This document shows positions 1 to 9,783 of a stretch of DNA of 64,000 nt, one piece after another. Under the pieces are notes generated by a model. It was not told the DNA's origin and ran no database searches. It saw only the letters and a program-made list of their open reading frames with translations. The DNA is from Nitrospira defluvii. GTDB lineage: Bacteria > Nitrospirota > Nitrospiria > Nitrospirales > Nitrospiraceae. The position numbers and the translations under genes are program-made. Location of the stretch: NCBI GenBank assembly GCA_011525625.1, contig WYAX01000023.1:62001-126000 (forward strand). Reading direction: 5' to 3'. Each line of letters begins with the position of its first letter. Position 1 is the first letter of the stretch.

Positions 1-1050
1 CGAGTGTTTTATTCCGACAACGGCTCCACGGCGGTCGAAGTGGCCCTTAAGATGGCAGTGCAGTACTGGCAACAGATCCGGCCCACGGCCGGACCGAAAC
101 AGTCCTTCGCCCATTTAAAAATGGCGTACCACGGCGACACGATCGGTTCGGTCAGCGTGGGCAACATCGAGTTGTTCCATGCGCGATTCAAACCGCTCCT
201 CTTTCCCACGCATCCGGTGGAGCCGCCCTACTGTTATCGCTGCCCCCTGGGCCGGACGTATCCGGCTTGTGACATGGCCTGTATCGATCCGCTCGAACGG
301 TTGCTCAAGACACGGCACCGCGAGTTGGCGGGTGTGATCATTGAACCGTTGGTGCAGGCGGCAGCCGGAATGATGGTGGCTCCGCCCGGATATCTGGCAC
401 GCGTACGTGAGCTCTGTACCAGATATCACGTACTGTTGATCGTGGATGAAGTCGCGACCGGATTCGGACGGACCGGAACGATGTTCGCCTGCCAGCATGA
501 GGGGGTGACGCCGGATCTCATGGCGATCAGTAAGGGGTTGACCGGCGGGTATATGCCGTTGGCCGCGACACTGACGACGGAAGCGATCTATCGCGCCTTC
601 CTGGGACGGTATGACGAGTGGAAGACCTTTTTTCATGGGCACAGCTATACGGGCAATCCGCTGGGCTGCGCCGTGGCCCTCGCTAATCTTGAGATTTTCG
701 CACGTGAAGGGACGCTCGCGCAGGTGCGGAAAAAGTCGCGTTTGCTCGGCCGTCTCCTCCGTCCGTTGGCCGACTTGAGGCACGTGGGCGACATCCGTCA
801 GTGCGGTTTCATGGTCGGCATTGAACTGGTGCAGGATCGTCAGAGCAAAGTTCCCTTTCCATTGGAGCGTCGTATCGGGCATCGAGTGGCGCAGGCATGC
901 CGGCTCCGTGGTCTGTTACTGAGGCCGCTCGGGAACGTCATTGCCCTCGTCCCTCCCCTCTCGATCAAGCCTCACGAGCTTACGAAGATGGTGGCAATTT
1001 TGCACAGTGCCATTCGTGAGGCGACTGAGCCTCTCACCCCGTTCTCGTAG
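1..1050 (+). CDS. bioA: Adenosylmethionine-8-amino-7-oxononanoate aminotransferase, 5'-truncated by window
   Basis: Class III PLP aminotransferase of biotin synthesis that makes 7,8-diaminopelargonate using SAM as amino donor. The frame is open from base 1, so the N-terminus lies outside the window; the GTG at 4 is internal. Visible landmarks are SDNGSTAVEVALK (cofactor phosphate region), EPLVQAAAGM, VDEVATGFGRTG (Asp that pairs with the pyridine nitrogen), SKGLTGGYMP (Schiff-base Lys) and HGHSYTGNPLGCA near the C-terminus. These match BioA better than other class III transaminases. No other biotin gene is visible. The next gene starts 175 bp downstream, and I see no convincing promoter or terminator in the gap. 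Confidence 0.9.
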   Translation, partial: RVFYSDNGSTAVEVALKMAVQYWQQIRPTAGPKQSFAHLKMAYHGDTIGSVSVGNIELFHARFKPLLFPTHPVEPPYCYRCPLGRTYPACDMACIDPLERLLKTRHRELAGVIIEPLVQAAAGMMVAPPGYLARVRELCTRYHVLLIVDEVATGFGRTGTMFACQHEGVTPDLMAISKGLTGGYMPLAATLTTEAIYRAFLGRYDEWKTFFHGHSYTGNPLGCAVALANLEIFAREGTLAQVRKKSRLLGRLLRPLADLRHVGDIRQCGFMVGIELVQDRQSKVPFPLERRIGHRVAQACRLRGLLLRPLGNVIALVPPLSIKPHELTKMVAILHSAIREATEPLTPFS

Positions 1051-1225
1051 AACTACTTGTCATTCCCGCTGATTCCCGTTTGTCGCCCCTCGTCGTGTCT
1101 TGTTCACGATCGAACAGCCTACCGACACGTTTTGTACACCGTCGAAGCCGGGCGGGATGCTGAATATCGAGTGCTACACTTGAGTTCATGCTGTGTGACG
1201 CCATGGCTTCGTCGAGCTGTTTCTC

Positions 1226-2452
1226 ATGATATCCGGTCGGGTAATCGGGGCGTTCCTGCTGTGTCTGACCCTCCCATTGACGGTACTCGCAGAAGACGGT
1301 CAACAATCGGAACTGCTGCTCCAGCGTATTCAATTCAGTGACACTGCGGGAGAATCCGGTACCGGAGCGATTCCCTTTTCCATCGCCTCGCCGGTGCTGC
1401 ACACGTCCTTCCAGGCGACGTCCTTCGCGCCACAAACGACCTCAACCCGGTTGAAAGATCTGGTTCCGGACTCCGAACGGCCGCAGACGAAGGGAATCGG
1501 CGCCAGTTCAACGTGGATGAAGGGACAGCTGATCGCGGAAGGTGAAGTGGCGAATAACGCAACCAATGACGCCGGTATGTCCTCCCGTATCGATCGACGC
1601 GAGGACGGAGCCACGCGTATGGTACGGATGGCATTGGCCGGCAATAATGGTCCGATGCGGTACGGGATCTCGTATCGCTCCGCTGGGAAGGCCTTTTTCA
1701 ATTCCCCGGATCAAACGGTCCGCGAAATGTGGGCCGAATGGGGATTGGGCATCGCCAAACTGCGAAGTTCCTCAGGCCAAAGCTGGAATAACGTGGATCT
1801 CGACCCGAATCGTCCGCGAATTGAACAGCAGGTCAACCGGATCGGGATTGCCTTGGTGAAGCCGGCCTGGCCGGAATTGAGTGTGACCTATGCACGGAGC
1901 GCCATGGCCAGCAGTTTCACGCCGGCCAGCATGGAGCGGCAGCGGAGTCGGAGCAATAGCATGGAAGCCGCCATCGCCTATACGGGTCTGACCTGGAACG
2001 CTCGGCTGTCGTCGAGTTATATTTTGACCAGCGACGACATGCGGGGGGGCGCGGAGTCGACGACCTTCGCCCAGACGCTCGTTGCGACGTATCAGCCCCT
2101 CAACACGCTGACTCTGGCACCCACCTTCAGTTATCGAATGGAAACGCAACGTTGGTCGGGCGCGAAGATTCAGACCCCGACGGCGTCGGTCTCGCTGCTC
2201 TATAAGCAGAGTCAGCGGTTGCTGGTCAGCGCGGCGGGCGGATACACCAGCACCAAGTCGACGGATGGCCTGATTGGGACGGAAAGTATCGTGGGGCGGG
2301 GAATGTGTGCGTTCAACCTGAATCCGATTTACGGTCATCCCACCACGTTGTCGCTGGAAGCCTCTTATAGCAATACGACCAACCGGACAGTGGTCGGCGT
2401 CGATACCGAGGACCTCTCAGGATTGGTCAGAATTCTCGTTGCGGCGTTGTAG
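1226..2452 (+). CDS. Predicted outer-membrane beta-barrel protein, function unknown
   Basis: A 408-residue protein with a Sec signal peptide: a short basic start, a hydrophobic stretch (GAFLLCLTLPLTVLA) and probable cleavage after VLA-ED. The mature part lacks long hydrophobic helices. From about residue 130 onward it shows alternating polar/aromatic strands such as MRYGISYRS, LSVTYARSAM, WNARLSSSYIL and LSLEASYSN, typical of an outer-membrane barrel. I do not recognise a family. It stands alone between bioA and the oppositely oriented adaptor gene. No strong Shine-Dalgarno sequence precedes the ATG, so the start is only moderately certain. Confidence 0.55.
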   Translation: MISGRVIGAFLLCLTLPLTVLAEDGQQSELLLQRIQFSDTAGESGTGAIPFSIASPVLHTSFQATSFAPQTTSTRLKDLVPDSERPQTKGIGASSTWMKGQLIAEGEVANNATNDAGMSSRIDRREDGATRMVRMALAGNNGPMRYGISYRSAGKAFFNSPDQTVREMWAEWGLGIAKLRSSSGQSWNNVDLDPNRPRIEQQVNRIGIALVKPAWPELSVTYARSAMASSFTPASMERQRSRSNSMEAAIAYTGLTWNARLSSSYILTSDDMRGGAESTTFAQTLVATYQPLNTLTLAPTFSYRMETQRWSGAKIQTPTASVSLLYKQSQRLLVSAAGGYTSTKSTDGLIGTESIVGRGMCAFNLNPIYGHPTTLSLEASYSNTTNRTVVGVDTEDLSGLVRILVAAL

Positions 2453-2473
2453 CCGGACACATCCCTCACGTCG

Positions 2474-3622
2474 CTAGGCACCGTCCGTTGCCGCATCACT
2501 TTCTGCAACCCGGTTCAGGGACGACGGGCTGAGCAGAATTCGCTCTCCCGTGGTGACGCCCTCGCGAATCGTCACCTGGTTGTCGGCGATGCTGTCGATG
2601 ATGATCGCGCGATCTTCCAAGCGGCCGTTCTCATTCTGCACCACGATCCACTGCTTCCCGGAGCGTTCGAACACCGCCTGTGTGGGAATGACGATCTTGG
2701 GGCGCATGGTATGGCCCGCGATGGTCAATCGAGCGAACATCTCCGGTTTCAATCGTCGATCCTTGTTCGAGACGGTCGCACGGATTTTGATCGTTCTGGT
2801 CGCCGGGTCTACGACATCCCCGATGACGGCAATCTTTGCGGGAAACTCGATGCCGGGATAGGCCTCAACCGTCATCATGGCCACCGCACCGACCCGGATC
2901 CCCGACAGGTCATGCTCGTAGACATCCGCCACCACCTGCAACCGATCCAGATTCGCGACGGTAAACAGTGGGGTATCCGTCCCCGCCCCGACGATCTGTC
3001 CCGGCGTCACGGCGCGCTCCACGACGGTGCCGGTCAGCGGACTGCGCAGCTCGAAACGCGAGGTGATTTGCTGTTGTGCCAGGGGTTTGCTGAGTTCGGC
3101 GGCCGGCACGCGCAGCGAGAGCAGCCGCTCCTTGGCCTGTTTGAATTCGGCCCGTTCGCGATTCTGATCGTTCTCCGCGTGTTCGAGATCTTTGCGGGGC
3201 ATCGCTTGGGCGTCGTAGAGATCTTTCGTTAATTCATAGTTTCGCTCGGCTAACCCCAGCTCTGAAATTGCTTCCACATACGCGGCATAGGCCCGGGCGA
3301 TGTCGGCGGCGTCGATGACCATCAAGACCTCGCCGGCTTTGACAGCCTGGCCGAGTTTGCCCCGCACCTCCAGCACGGGTCCCTGAAGGGGGGAGGAGAT
3401 TTTCGAGTAGCCGTCCTCGGCATAGGTAACGCGAGCCGGCAACGTCAAGGCCGGAAGCGAGGACGAGGCGTCGACCAGCAGGGTTTGGAGATCACGTTGG
3501 CGAGCGGTTGTCGCGGGAGGTTCAGGCGGTTTGACCGAAGGCGCGGGCGCGTCCGGTTGGGTGCAAGACGTGAGAGCGAACCCCACCAGGAGGAACAGCA
3601 AATAGCGCAAGGATCGTGTCAT
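2474..3622 (-). CDS. RND efflux periplasmic adaptor subunit (HlyD/CusB type), lipoprotein
   Basis: Membrane-fusion protein that would bridge an inner-membrane RND pump and an outer-membrane channel. The chosen ATG (382 aa) has GGAG six bases upstream and begins a lipoprotein signal peptide with lipobox LTSC. An upstream in-frame start at 3670 would bury this signal. Order: barrel-sandwich half (LQGPVLEVRGKLGQAVKAGEVLMVI), alpha-hairpin at about residues 110-180 (YVEAISELGLAERNY, DLEHAENDQNRER), second lipoyl half (LRSPLTGTVVERAVTPGQIV), beta-barrel and membrane-proximal domain. No pump or TolC-like gene is adjacent, so the substrate is unknown. CusB-like metal efflux is only a guess. Confidence 0.8.
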   Translation of the reverse strand: MTRSLRYLLFLLVGFALTSCTQPDAPAPSVKPPEPPATTARQRDLQTLLVDASSSLPALTLPARVTYAEDGYSKISSPLQGPVLEVRGKLGQAVKAGEVLMVIDAADIARAYAAYVEAISELGLAERNYELTKDLYDAQAMPRKDLEHAENDQNRERAEFKQAKERLLSLRVPAAELSKPLAQQQITSRFELRSPLTGTVVERAVTPGQIVGAGTDTPLFTVANLDRLQVVADVYEHDLSGIRVGAVAMMTVEAYPGIEFPAKIAVIGDVVDPATRTIKIRATVSNKDRRLKPEMFARLTIAGHTMRPKIVIPTQAVFERSGKQWIVVQNENGRLEDRAIIIDSIADNQVTIREGVTTGERILLSPSSLNRVAESDAATDGA

Positions 3623-3968
3623 GACACTCCGTGTACGTCGCTTCTCTGTCGGTCGGTCTTTTGTCCACACAGCGCCTCTGACCCCGACCGACCGCCTGGG
3701 TTCCAGCCCAAAACATCTTCCTAGAGGAAACCTCTGAATGATATGAGCCAGACCCGGTTCGATCGGCGTTTGCGTAGCGGGCGTCTACGTCAACACCCGG
3801 ACCTTTCACCCTGCCGGCATCATCGGCGTTTCCCCGTCGACTTCGTGTGAGCAGAGGGGAGAATTGTCGTGGAGCTCATTACAACAAAGGCACGTTTGGC
3901 CTGTCAATCGAGGAGAGACGACAGGAAGCGAGCATTGAGAGCAGTGTGAGAAAGGTGAAGCCGTGAGG
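3623..3968. other. 346-bp intergenic region
   Basis: Non-coding gap between the adaptor gene and the SAM hydroxide adenosyltransferase gene. Apart from the putative promoter at 3878-3907 it holds only a small perfect hairpin (AGAGG/CCTCT, near 3723-3735). No credible small gene is visible. Confidence 0.6.
3878..3907 (-). promoter_or_regulatory. Putative sigma-70 promoter for the RND adaptor gene
   Basis: On the minus strand TTGACA (3907-3902) is followed after 18 bases by TGTAAT (3883-3878). The spacing is one base long but both hexamers are close to consensus. It lies about 255 bp upstream of the adaptor start, so a long leader is implied. Confidence 0.4.
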
Positions 3969-4790
3969 TTAACCTAGTTCGATTCGTGCGCCGCGCGACA
4001 GGTGTAACCGGTCGGATGCCCGACCTTCCTTGAGGAAGACTTCCAGATACCCGTTGCTGTTGATAAGAGCGTGGGGGGTGTCGGTGGACCCCTCCGCGTA
4101 GCTTCGGACAAGTCCGTCGATGGTAACTCCGCCCAGCCGTATCAGCGGCTCGGACCGTTTCGACACCCCGCGCACTTCACGAATGTGGTAGGAGGTGAGG
4201 TTGGAAATCAGGTTGCCGAACCGATCGATGTACGTGATCTCCCCTGCCAGTACATGTTGCTCCCAGCCTGGATCGCCCAGCGGCAGGCGTTCGTAGTTCG
4301 GGACCAGTCTGCCGAACGAGCCGAGCGGTTGCCCCTTGGTCAGCCAGGCGGCCGCGGGTGCGAAGAGGTCACGACCATCAAACGTGGCGCCGTCTGAGTC
4401 CAAGCGGTATTGCCGGTTTTCGATGTGCCGCACCTCGACGCCGTGTTCCTCCTCACAGACATAGGTCAGGATCCCGTTGTCCGGCCCGAGAAAATGATAC
4501 CGCGACGAGGACACGAGAAGCGGCCGCCTGGTCGTGCCGACACCAGGGTCGACTACCGCCACATGGATCGTGCCTTCCGGGAAGTAGCGGTAACAGGATT
4601 TCAGCAGGTACGCGGCGTCTGCGACGTCGTGCGGCGTGACGTGATGCGTCAGATCCACAATCTGCGCCTGGGGGTTGATGTTGAGGATCACGCCCTTCAG
4701 GCTGGCCACGAAGTAGTCGCGGTCGCCGAAATCCGTCAGCAAGGTGATGAGGGGAATGGTTACCGGCATGGCGGGGTTAAGACCGGCCAT
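3969..4790 (-). CDS. S-adenosyl-L-methionine hydroxide adenosyltransferase (SAM hydrolase, DUF62)
   Basis: Family enzyme that splits SAM to adenosine and methionine using an activated water. The 273-aa length is normal. Diagnostic segments are LLTDFGDRDYFVASLKGVI at the N-terminus, VDLTHHVTPHDV, VVDPGVGT, FLGPDNGIL and DGRDLFAPAAAWL, followed by the C-terminal beta domain (ITYIDRFGNLISNL). The first ATG has GGAG six bases upstream and is preferred over the second Met at residue 8. It lies 58 bp downstream of greA on the same strand and may be the last gene of the pyr/car/greA block. Its physiological role in free-living bacteria is unclear. Confidence 0.85.
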   Translation of the reverse strand: MAGLNPAMPVTIPLITLLTDFGDRDYFVASLKGVILNINPQAQIVDLTHHVTPHDVADAAYLLKSCYRYFPEGTIHVAVVDPGVGTTRRPLLVSSSRYHFLGPDNGILTYVCEEEHGVEVRHIENRQYRLDSDGATFDGRDLFAPAAAWLTKGQPLGSFGRLVPNYERLPLGDPGWEQHVLAGEITYIDRFGNLISNLTSYHIREVRGVSKRSEPLIRLGGVTIDGLVRSYAEGSTDTPHALINSNGYLEVFLKEGRASDRLHLSRGARIELG

Positions 4791-4848
4791 GCGGTGCTCC
4801 GCTCCCCCGGAGTCATGGGGGCTGGTGCGTTGACAAGCGGGAGCATTG

Positions 4849-5325
4849 CTAGAATTCCTCGAATCGAATTTCCATGACTTCGTATTCGACGATTTTGGCC
4901 GGAGTCGTCACTTCCACGACGTCCCCGACCCGCTTGCCGATGAGGGCCCGGCCGACCGGCGACTGTACCGAAATACGGGAAAACTTAAGGTCCGCCTCAT
5001 CCTGACCCACGAGCGTATATTGTTTCTTGGCCTGCGCTTCCTGTTCGATCAGCACCACGGTGGCGCCGAACACCACGGTCTCACTGGTACGGCCGGCGAT
5101 GTCGATGATCCGGCAGTCGGCGAGCTTTCCCTTCAACTCCGCCAAGCGTGCCTCGATGAATCCCTGGCGCTCCTTTGCTGCATCGTATTCGGCGTTTTCG
5201 CTCAAGTCGCCGTGCGCGCGGGCTTCCGCGATGGCCTCAATCACCCGCGGTCGCTCCACCTTGTGCAGCCGGTCCAGTTCGGCCTTCAGCGCTTCATACC
5301 CTTTTCTCGTGATCGGTGTCGGCAT
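4849..5325 (-). CDS. greA: Transcription elongation factor GreA
   Basis: Cytoplasmic factor that enters the RNA polymerase secondary channel and stimulates cleavage of backtracked RNA. The 158-aa length matches GreA. Order: N-terminal coiled coil with MPTPITRKGYEALKAELDRL and the acidic tip GDLSENAEYDAAKERQ (the two acidic residues that coordinate Mg2+), then the FKBP-like C-terminal domain ending VGDVVEVTTPAKIVEYEV. The frame is open much further upstream, but the ATG at 5325 has a strong GGGGGA ribosome site and matches the conserved N-terminus. It is separated from carB by 136 bp carrying a strong hairpin. Confidence 0.95.
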   Translation of the reverse strand: MPTPITRKGYEALKAELDRLHKVERPRVIEAIAEARAHGDLSENAEYDAAKERQGFIEARLAELKGKLADCRIIDIAGRTSETVVFGATVVLIEQEAQAKKQYTLVGQDEADLKFSRISVQSPVGRALIGKRVGDVVEVTTPAKIVEYEVMEIRFEEF

Positions 5326-5357
5326 ATCGTCCCCCCGATGACCATTAAAACCGGTGC

Positions 5358-5394
5358 CCTGGACTGCGAGTCGGTGTACCGACTCGTGTCCAGG
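5358..5394 (-). terminator. Strong hairpin between carB and greA (terminator-like or processing site)
   Basis: Minus-strand RNA would form CCTGGAC-A-CGAGTCGG/CCGACTCG-CA-GTCCAGG, two nearly continuous stems of 7 and 8 bp with a 4-nt loop. Only a short TTTT follows a few bases later, so it may attenuate, block 3' decay or be processed rather than terminate fully. Confidence 0.45.
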
Positions 5395-5461
5395 CGGGAC
5401 CTCATTCAGCCGGAGGCCTTCCCGGTACCTGTTGACGCGTACGCGCGTGCTCGCGCTCCCT

Positions 5462-8400
5462 TCAGTGCACCCGGTGATACTCCTGCAAGGCTCGAATGGC
5501 AAGTCCCTTTTTGAGCAACGCTTCAATCCCCATCACGGCAGCCAGCGCGCCCCGCATCGTGGTGTAGTACGGCACGCCCTTGTGCAGGGCCTCACGCCGG
5601 ATGGAGAGGGAGTCGGTTTGCGCGGATGCCGTCCGCACGGTGTTGACCACCAGCGCGACTTCGCCGTTCTTGATATGGTCGACGATGTGGGGCCGTCCCT
5701 CCTGCACTTTGTTGACGATGTTCACCTGCATGCCCTGCTCGGTCAGGTAGGCGGCGGTTCCGGAGGTGGCCATGATCCGGAACCCCAACGCGACCAGGCG
5801 TTGGGCGACATCGCAGGCTCCTGCGCGGTCCTCGCTTTTTACGCTCAGAAACGCGGTGCCCGATGTAGGCAGGATGGCGCCGGCGCCGGCTTGAGACTTC
5901 ACGAAGGCCCAGCCGAAATCGCTGTCGATGCCCATGACTTCCCCGGTGGATTTCATCTCCGGACCGAGGAGCACGTCGACTCCGGCAAACTTTGTGAACG
6001 GGAACACGGCTTCTTTGACCGACAGATGAGTCGGTTGGGGCGCGGTCGTAAAATTCAATTGCCGGAGCGACTTTCCCACCATCACTTTCATGGCCAGTTT
6101 CGCCAGGGGAACGCCGATGGCTTTACTGACGAAGGGTACGGTGCGCGAGCCCCGTGGATTGACCTCCAGGACATAGATGATCCGATCTTTCACGGCGAAC
6201 TGCGCGTTCATGAGTCCGATGACGCCCAGCTCCAGGGCCAGCGCGGTCATCTGCCGGCGGATTTCCTCGATCGTGGCGGAGTCCAGCGTATAGGGAGGCA
6301 GGGAACAGGCCGAGTCGCCTGAGTGCACCCCCGCCTCCTCGATATGTTCCATGATGCCCGCCACGACCACGGTGGTGCCGTCGGAAATCGCGTCGGCATC
6401 GATTTCGATGGCATCGCGTAAATACTTATCGATCAAGACCGGATGTTGCGCTGAGGCCCTGACGGCCGTATTCATATAATGCAGCAAGCCGGCTTCGTCG
6501 TAGACGATCTGCATCGATCGTCCGCCCAGGACGTAGGAGGGTCGCACCATCACCGGATAGGTAATGGCGGCGGCAATCGTCAACGCTTCATCGACGGAAT
6601 GGGCCATACCGCTTTCCGCCTGGCGCAAGCCGAGCTTGTCGAGTAACTCGCGGAAACGGGCGCGGTCTTCCGCGCGATCGATGGCATCCGGACTGGTACC
6701 GAGAATGTTCACCCCGGCGCGTGACAATGACAAGGCAAGCTTCAACGGCGTCTGTCCGCCGAATTGCAGCACCACCCCCATGGGTTGCTCGCGCTCCACG
6801 ATGTTCAGCACATCCTCCTCCGTGAGCGGCTCGAAGTAGAGCCGGTCGGAGGTGTCATAGTCGGTACTGACCGTTTCAGGGTTACAGTTGACCATGATGG
6901 TTTCGATCTGTTCCTCGCGCAACGCCATGGCGGCATGCACGCAACAGTAGTCGAATTCGATGCCCTGTCCGATTCGGTTCGGCCCACCGCCCAGGATGAC
7001 GACTTTCTTGTTGTCTGTGGGCCGCGCCTCGCACTCCTGTTCATAGGTCGAGTAGAGGTATGGCGTATGCGCCTCGAACTCCGCCGCGCAGGTATCGACG
7101 CGTTTGTACGTGACGCCGCAAGGAGCGGTCCCCTGGGCCAGCGCCGACCGCCAGCCTCGGACGGTCCCTTGCGACACGCCGAGGAGTTGTGCCAATCGCT
7201 CGTCGGCAAACCCCAATCGTTTGGCTTCCAGCAGGAGTTTCGGCCTCAGGCCGTCCACACCGAGGTGTGCCCGTTCCGCGACGAGCTTCGGCTCAAACTC
7301 GATGATCTCGCGAATCTGATCGAGGAACCAGGGATCGATTTTTGTCAGGGCGAACAACTCCTGATTGGACATGCCCAGCCGCATACCGTCGGCGAGTCGC
7401 CACAGCCGATCCGGGAGCGGTGTGCGCACGGCCTTGCGGACCTGTTCCGCCGCTTCTTCCCGATCGAGCGACGGAGGCACGCCGAGGTCCAGCCCCATCT
7501 TCGAGCTGAAACCAAATTGATCGATTTCCATCGACCGGATCGCCTTCTGCAGCGACTCCTTGAACGTCCGGCCGATCGCCATGACTTCGCCGACCGACTT
7601 CATTTGGGTGGTCAGGGTCGGATCGGCGCCGGGAAATTTCTGAAACGCGAAGCGAGGAATTTTCACGACGACGTAATCGATCGTCGGTTCGAAGGAGGCT
7701 TTCGTGACCCCCGTAATGTCGTTGGTGATCTCGTCCAGCGTATATCCGACGGCCAACTTGGCCGCAATTTTCGCGATGGGAAAGCCCGTCGCTTTTGACG
7801 CCAGGGCCGAACTTCGGGAGACGCGCGGGTTCATTTCAATGACGACCATCTCCCCGTTGGCGGGGTTCATTCCGAACTGAATGTTCGATCCGCCGGTATC
7901 GACGCCGATCTCACGGATAATGCGCACCGCCGCGTCGCGCATCAGTTGATATTCTTTGTCGGTCAGGGTCAGGGCCGGCGCCACGGTGATGCTGTCACCG
8001 GTATGCACGCCCATCGGATCCAGGTTTTCGATCGAACAGATGATGACCACATTGTCTTTCAAGTCGCGCATCACCTCGAGCTCGAACTCTTTCCAGCCGA
8101 TGACGGACTGTTCGATGAGGACCTGGCGGACCGGGCTCATGGACAGACCCCATTCCACCTGTGTGCGGAATTCCTCGATATTGTAGGCGATGTTTCCGCC
8201 CGTACCCCCCATGGTGAATGAAGGTCGCACAATCGCCGGGAAACGAATCCGCTCCAGCTCGCGTTCGGCTTCGGCGAGCGAGGTCGCGACTCCGCTGTCC
8301 GGCACGCGCAGGCCGATTTTCCACATGGCCTTCCTGAACGCATCGCGGTCTTCGGCCTTATGAATCGCGCCGATCGACGCACCGATGAGCTTCACTCCGA

Positions 8401-8731
8401 ACTTTTCCAACACGCCCCGTTTGGCCAATCCGATCGCCGTGTTCAACGCGGTTTGTCCGCCCATGGTCGGCAGGAGTGCGTCGGGACGTTCGCACTCAAT
8501 GACCTTTTCCACCGCGTCCAGGGTAATCGGTTCAATGTAGGTCCGGTCGGCAAAATCCGGGTCGGTCATGATCGTAGCCGGATTGCTGTTGATCAGGATG
8601 ACGCGGTAGCCCTCTTCTTTGAGCGCCTTGCAGGCCTGCGTACCGGAATAGTCGAATTCACAGGCCTGCCCGATCACGATGGGGCCTGAGCCGATCAAGA
8701 GTATGGAGCGTATGTCTGTCCGTCGTGGCAC
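5462..8731 (-). CDS. carB: Carbamoyl-phosphate synthase large subunit
   Basis: Makes carbamoyl phosphate from bicarbonate, ammonia (channelled from CarA) and two ATP, feeding pyrimidine and arginine synthesis. At 1089 aa it is full length. Two ATP-grasp halves are visible: N-half [19 protein letters not shown] and [14 protein letters not shown]-half [17 protein letters not shown] and [14 protein letters not shown]. The oligomerisation region lies between them and the C-terminal allosteric MGS-like domain contains [12 protein letters not shown] and VVNTVRT. It starts at GTG with GAGG six bases upstream. It is 21 bp downstream of the M48 protease gene and is separated from carA by sppA and that protease. 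Confidence 0.97.
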   Translation of the reverse strand: MPRRTDIRSILLIGSGPIVIGQACEFDYSGTQACKALKEEGYRVILINSNPATIMTDPDFADRTYIEPITLDAVEKVIECERPDALLPTMGGQTALNTAIGLAKRGVLEKFGVKLIGASIGAIHKAEDRDAFRKAMWKIGLRVPDSGVATSLAEAERELERIRFPAIVRPSFTMGGTGGNIAYNIEEFRTQVEWGLSMSPVRQVLIEQSVIGWKEFELEVMRDLKDNVVIICSIENLDPMGVHTGDSITVAPALTLTDKEYQLMRDAAVRIIREIGVDTGGSNIQFGMNPANGEMVVIEMNPRVSRSSALASKATGFPIAKIAAKLAVGYTLDEITNDITGVTKASFEPTIDYVVVKIPRFAFQKFPGADPTLTTQMKSVGEVMAIGRTFKESLQKAIRSMEIDQFGFSSKMGLDLGVPPSLDREEAAEQVRKAVRTPLPDRLWRLADGMRLGMSNQELFALTKIDPWFLDQIREIIEFEPKLVAERAHLGVDGLRPKLLLEAKRLGFADERLAQLLGVSQGTVRGWRSALAQGTAPCGVTYKRVDTCAAEFEAHTPYLYSTYEQECEARPTDNKKVVILGGGPNRIGQGIEFDYCCVHAAMALREEQIETIMVNCNPETVSTDYDTSDRLYFEPLTEEDVLNIVEREQPMGVVLQFGGQTPLKLALSLSRAGVNILGTSPDAIDRAEDRARFRELLDKLGLRQAESGMAHSVDEALTIAAAITYPVMVRPSYVLGGRSMQIVYDEAGLLHYMNTAVRASAQHPVLIDKYLRDAIEIDADAISDGTTVVVAGIMEHIEEAGVHSGDSACSLPPYTLDSATIEEIRRQMTALALELGVIGLMNAQFAVKDRIIYVLEVNPRGSRTVPFVSKAIGVPLAKLAMKVMVGKSLRQLNFTTAPQPTHLSVKEAVFPFTKFAGVDVLLGPEMKSTGEVMGIDSDFGWAFVKSQAGAGAILPTSGTAFLSVKSEDRAGACDVAQRLVALGFRIMATSGTAAYLTEQGMQVNIVNKVQEGRPHIVDHIKNGEVALVVNTVRTASAQTDSLSIRREALHKGVPYYTTMRGALAAVMGIEALLKKGLAIRALQEYHRVH

Positions 8732-8752
8732 AATTGACCTCGAATCAAGAAG

Positions 8753-9733
8753 TTAGCCGGTCGGCAGCGGTGCCTCGGGCATGGGTCCCACCGGAGGCCG
8801 GTAGGGTTGGATCGGGCCGAGCGGGATTGCCGGGGCCTTTCCAGCGGGATGATAGTGTTTCATGGCGTCGGGGATCCAGGCTTCGATCTGGTTGATGCGG
8901 GTGACATCCGACGGGTGTGTCGAGAGAAATTCCGGGATCGCCTGCTGGGAGCGAAAACACAATTTGTTGATCATGGCGCGCGGACAGCCGCTCATCCGTT
9001 CCCAGAAGGCGACGGCCTCGCGCGGGTCGTAGCCGGCCTCGGCCATCAAGCGCAGGCCGATCAAATCGGCTTCCGATTCCTGCCGGCGGTTGAAGGGCAG
9101 GGACACGCCGACGCCGTAGACGGTCATGGCCGCCATGGCCGCATCCGGGCGACCCGCGGCCGCACCGGCGCCCAAGGCCGCCAGTTGGCCGATTTGTTCC
9201 AGTACGCTTCGACTCATCCGCTCCGCTCCGTGGCGCTGCAAGGCATGCGCGACTTCATGCCCCATGACGGTCGCGAGCCCGTCTTCCGTTTTCGTGACTT
9301 TTAAGATGCCGGTGAAGACCGCGACCTTGCCTCCGGGGAGAGCGAATGCGTTGATCGTGCGGTCGTCCTGAATGACGGCGAATTCCCACTGATACTCGGG
9401 CTTATTCGCGGCCTTCGCGATACGGTTGCCCACCCGGTGCACCATTTCGGTGAGCTCCGGGTTTTCGCTCAAGGGGGCTTGCCGGAGCACTTCTCGAAAC
9501 GCCGAAAGGCCCATCGCCATTTCTTTTTCTTCCGAAATGTAGATGAACTGCTCCCGTGCGGTTCCGGGCGCCCGCTGGCAGCCGGCGAGCGATTGCATCA
9601 ATCCGGTCGCCCCGCCTACCAGTGCCGCGGTCGAGAGGAGAGAGGCGGCGCGCGCGCCCAACGCCAACAGCCCCCGGCGCCCCATCGGGGTGTTCAAGAC
9701 GGTCTCGATCGAATGTCGGTCCGACGGTTCCAT
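8753..9733 (-). CDS. M48 family zinc metalloprotease, lipoprotein (LoiP/BepA-like)
   Basis: Periplasmic membrane-anchored peptidase, probably in envelope quality control. The ATG at 9733 has GGAAGGG five bases upstream and is preferred over an upstream TTG. A long N-terminal segment with a twin-arginine-like GRRGLLALGARAAS leads to lipobox SLAGC. The catalytic domain has HEVAHALQRH (HExxH, zinc ligands and Glu) and the third ligand in ESEADLIGLRLM, followed by STHPSDVTRI, typical of M48 proteases. Its C-terminus is Pro-rich (about 35 residues). Lying inside the car/pyr block next to sppA suggests shared transcription rather than shared function. Confidence 0.88.
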   Translation of the reverse strand: MEPSDRHSIETVLNTPMGRRGLLALGARAASLLSTAALVGGATGLMQSLAGCQRAPGTAREQFIYISEEKEMAMGLSAFREVLRQAPLSENPELTEMVHRVGNRIAKAANKPEYQWEFAVIQDDRTINAFALPGGKVAVFTGILKVTKTEDGLATVMGHEVAHALQRHGAERMSRSVLEQIGQLAALGAGAAAGRPDAAMAAMTVYGVGVSLPFNRRQESEADLIGLRLMAEAGYDPREAVAFWERMSGCPRAMINKLCFRSQQAIPEFLSTHPSDVTRINQIEAWIPDAMKHYHPAGKAPAIPLGPIQPYRPPVGPMPEAPLPTG

Positions 9734-9783
9734 CACGTCCCTTCCATTCAATCAACACCGGGCGCGGGATGCAACTCACCGCC

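Noticed and set aside
115..882. Long open frame antisense to bioA
   Set aside because: Low-complexity, His/Arg-rich translation with no family pattern; a shadow of a GC-rich gene.
5354..6322. Long plus-strand frame opposite carB
   Set aside because: Antisense shadow; its translation is His/Gly/Arg-rich with no domain and carB is unambiguous.
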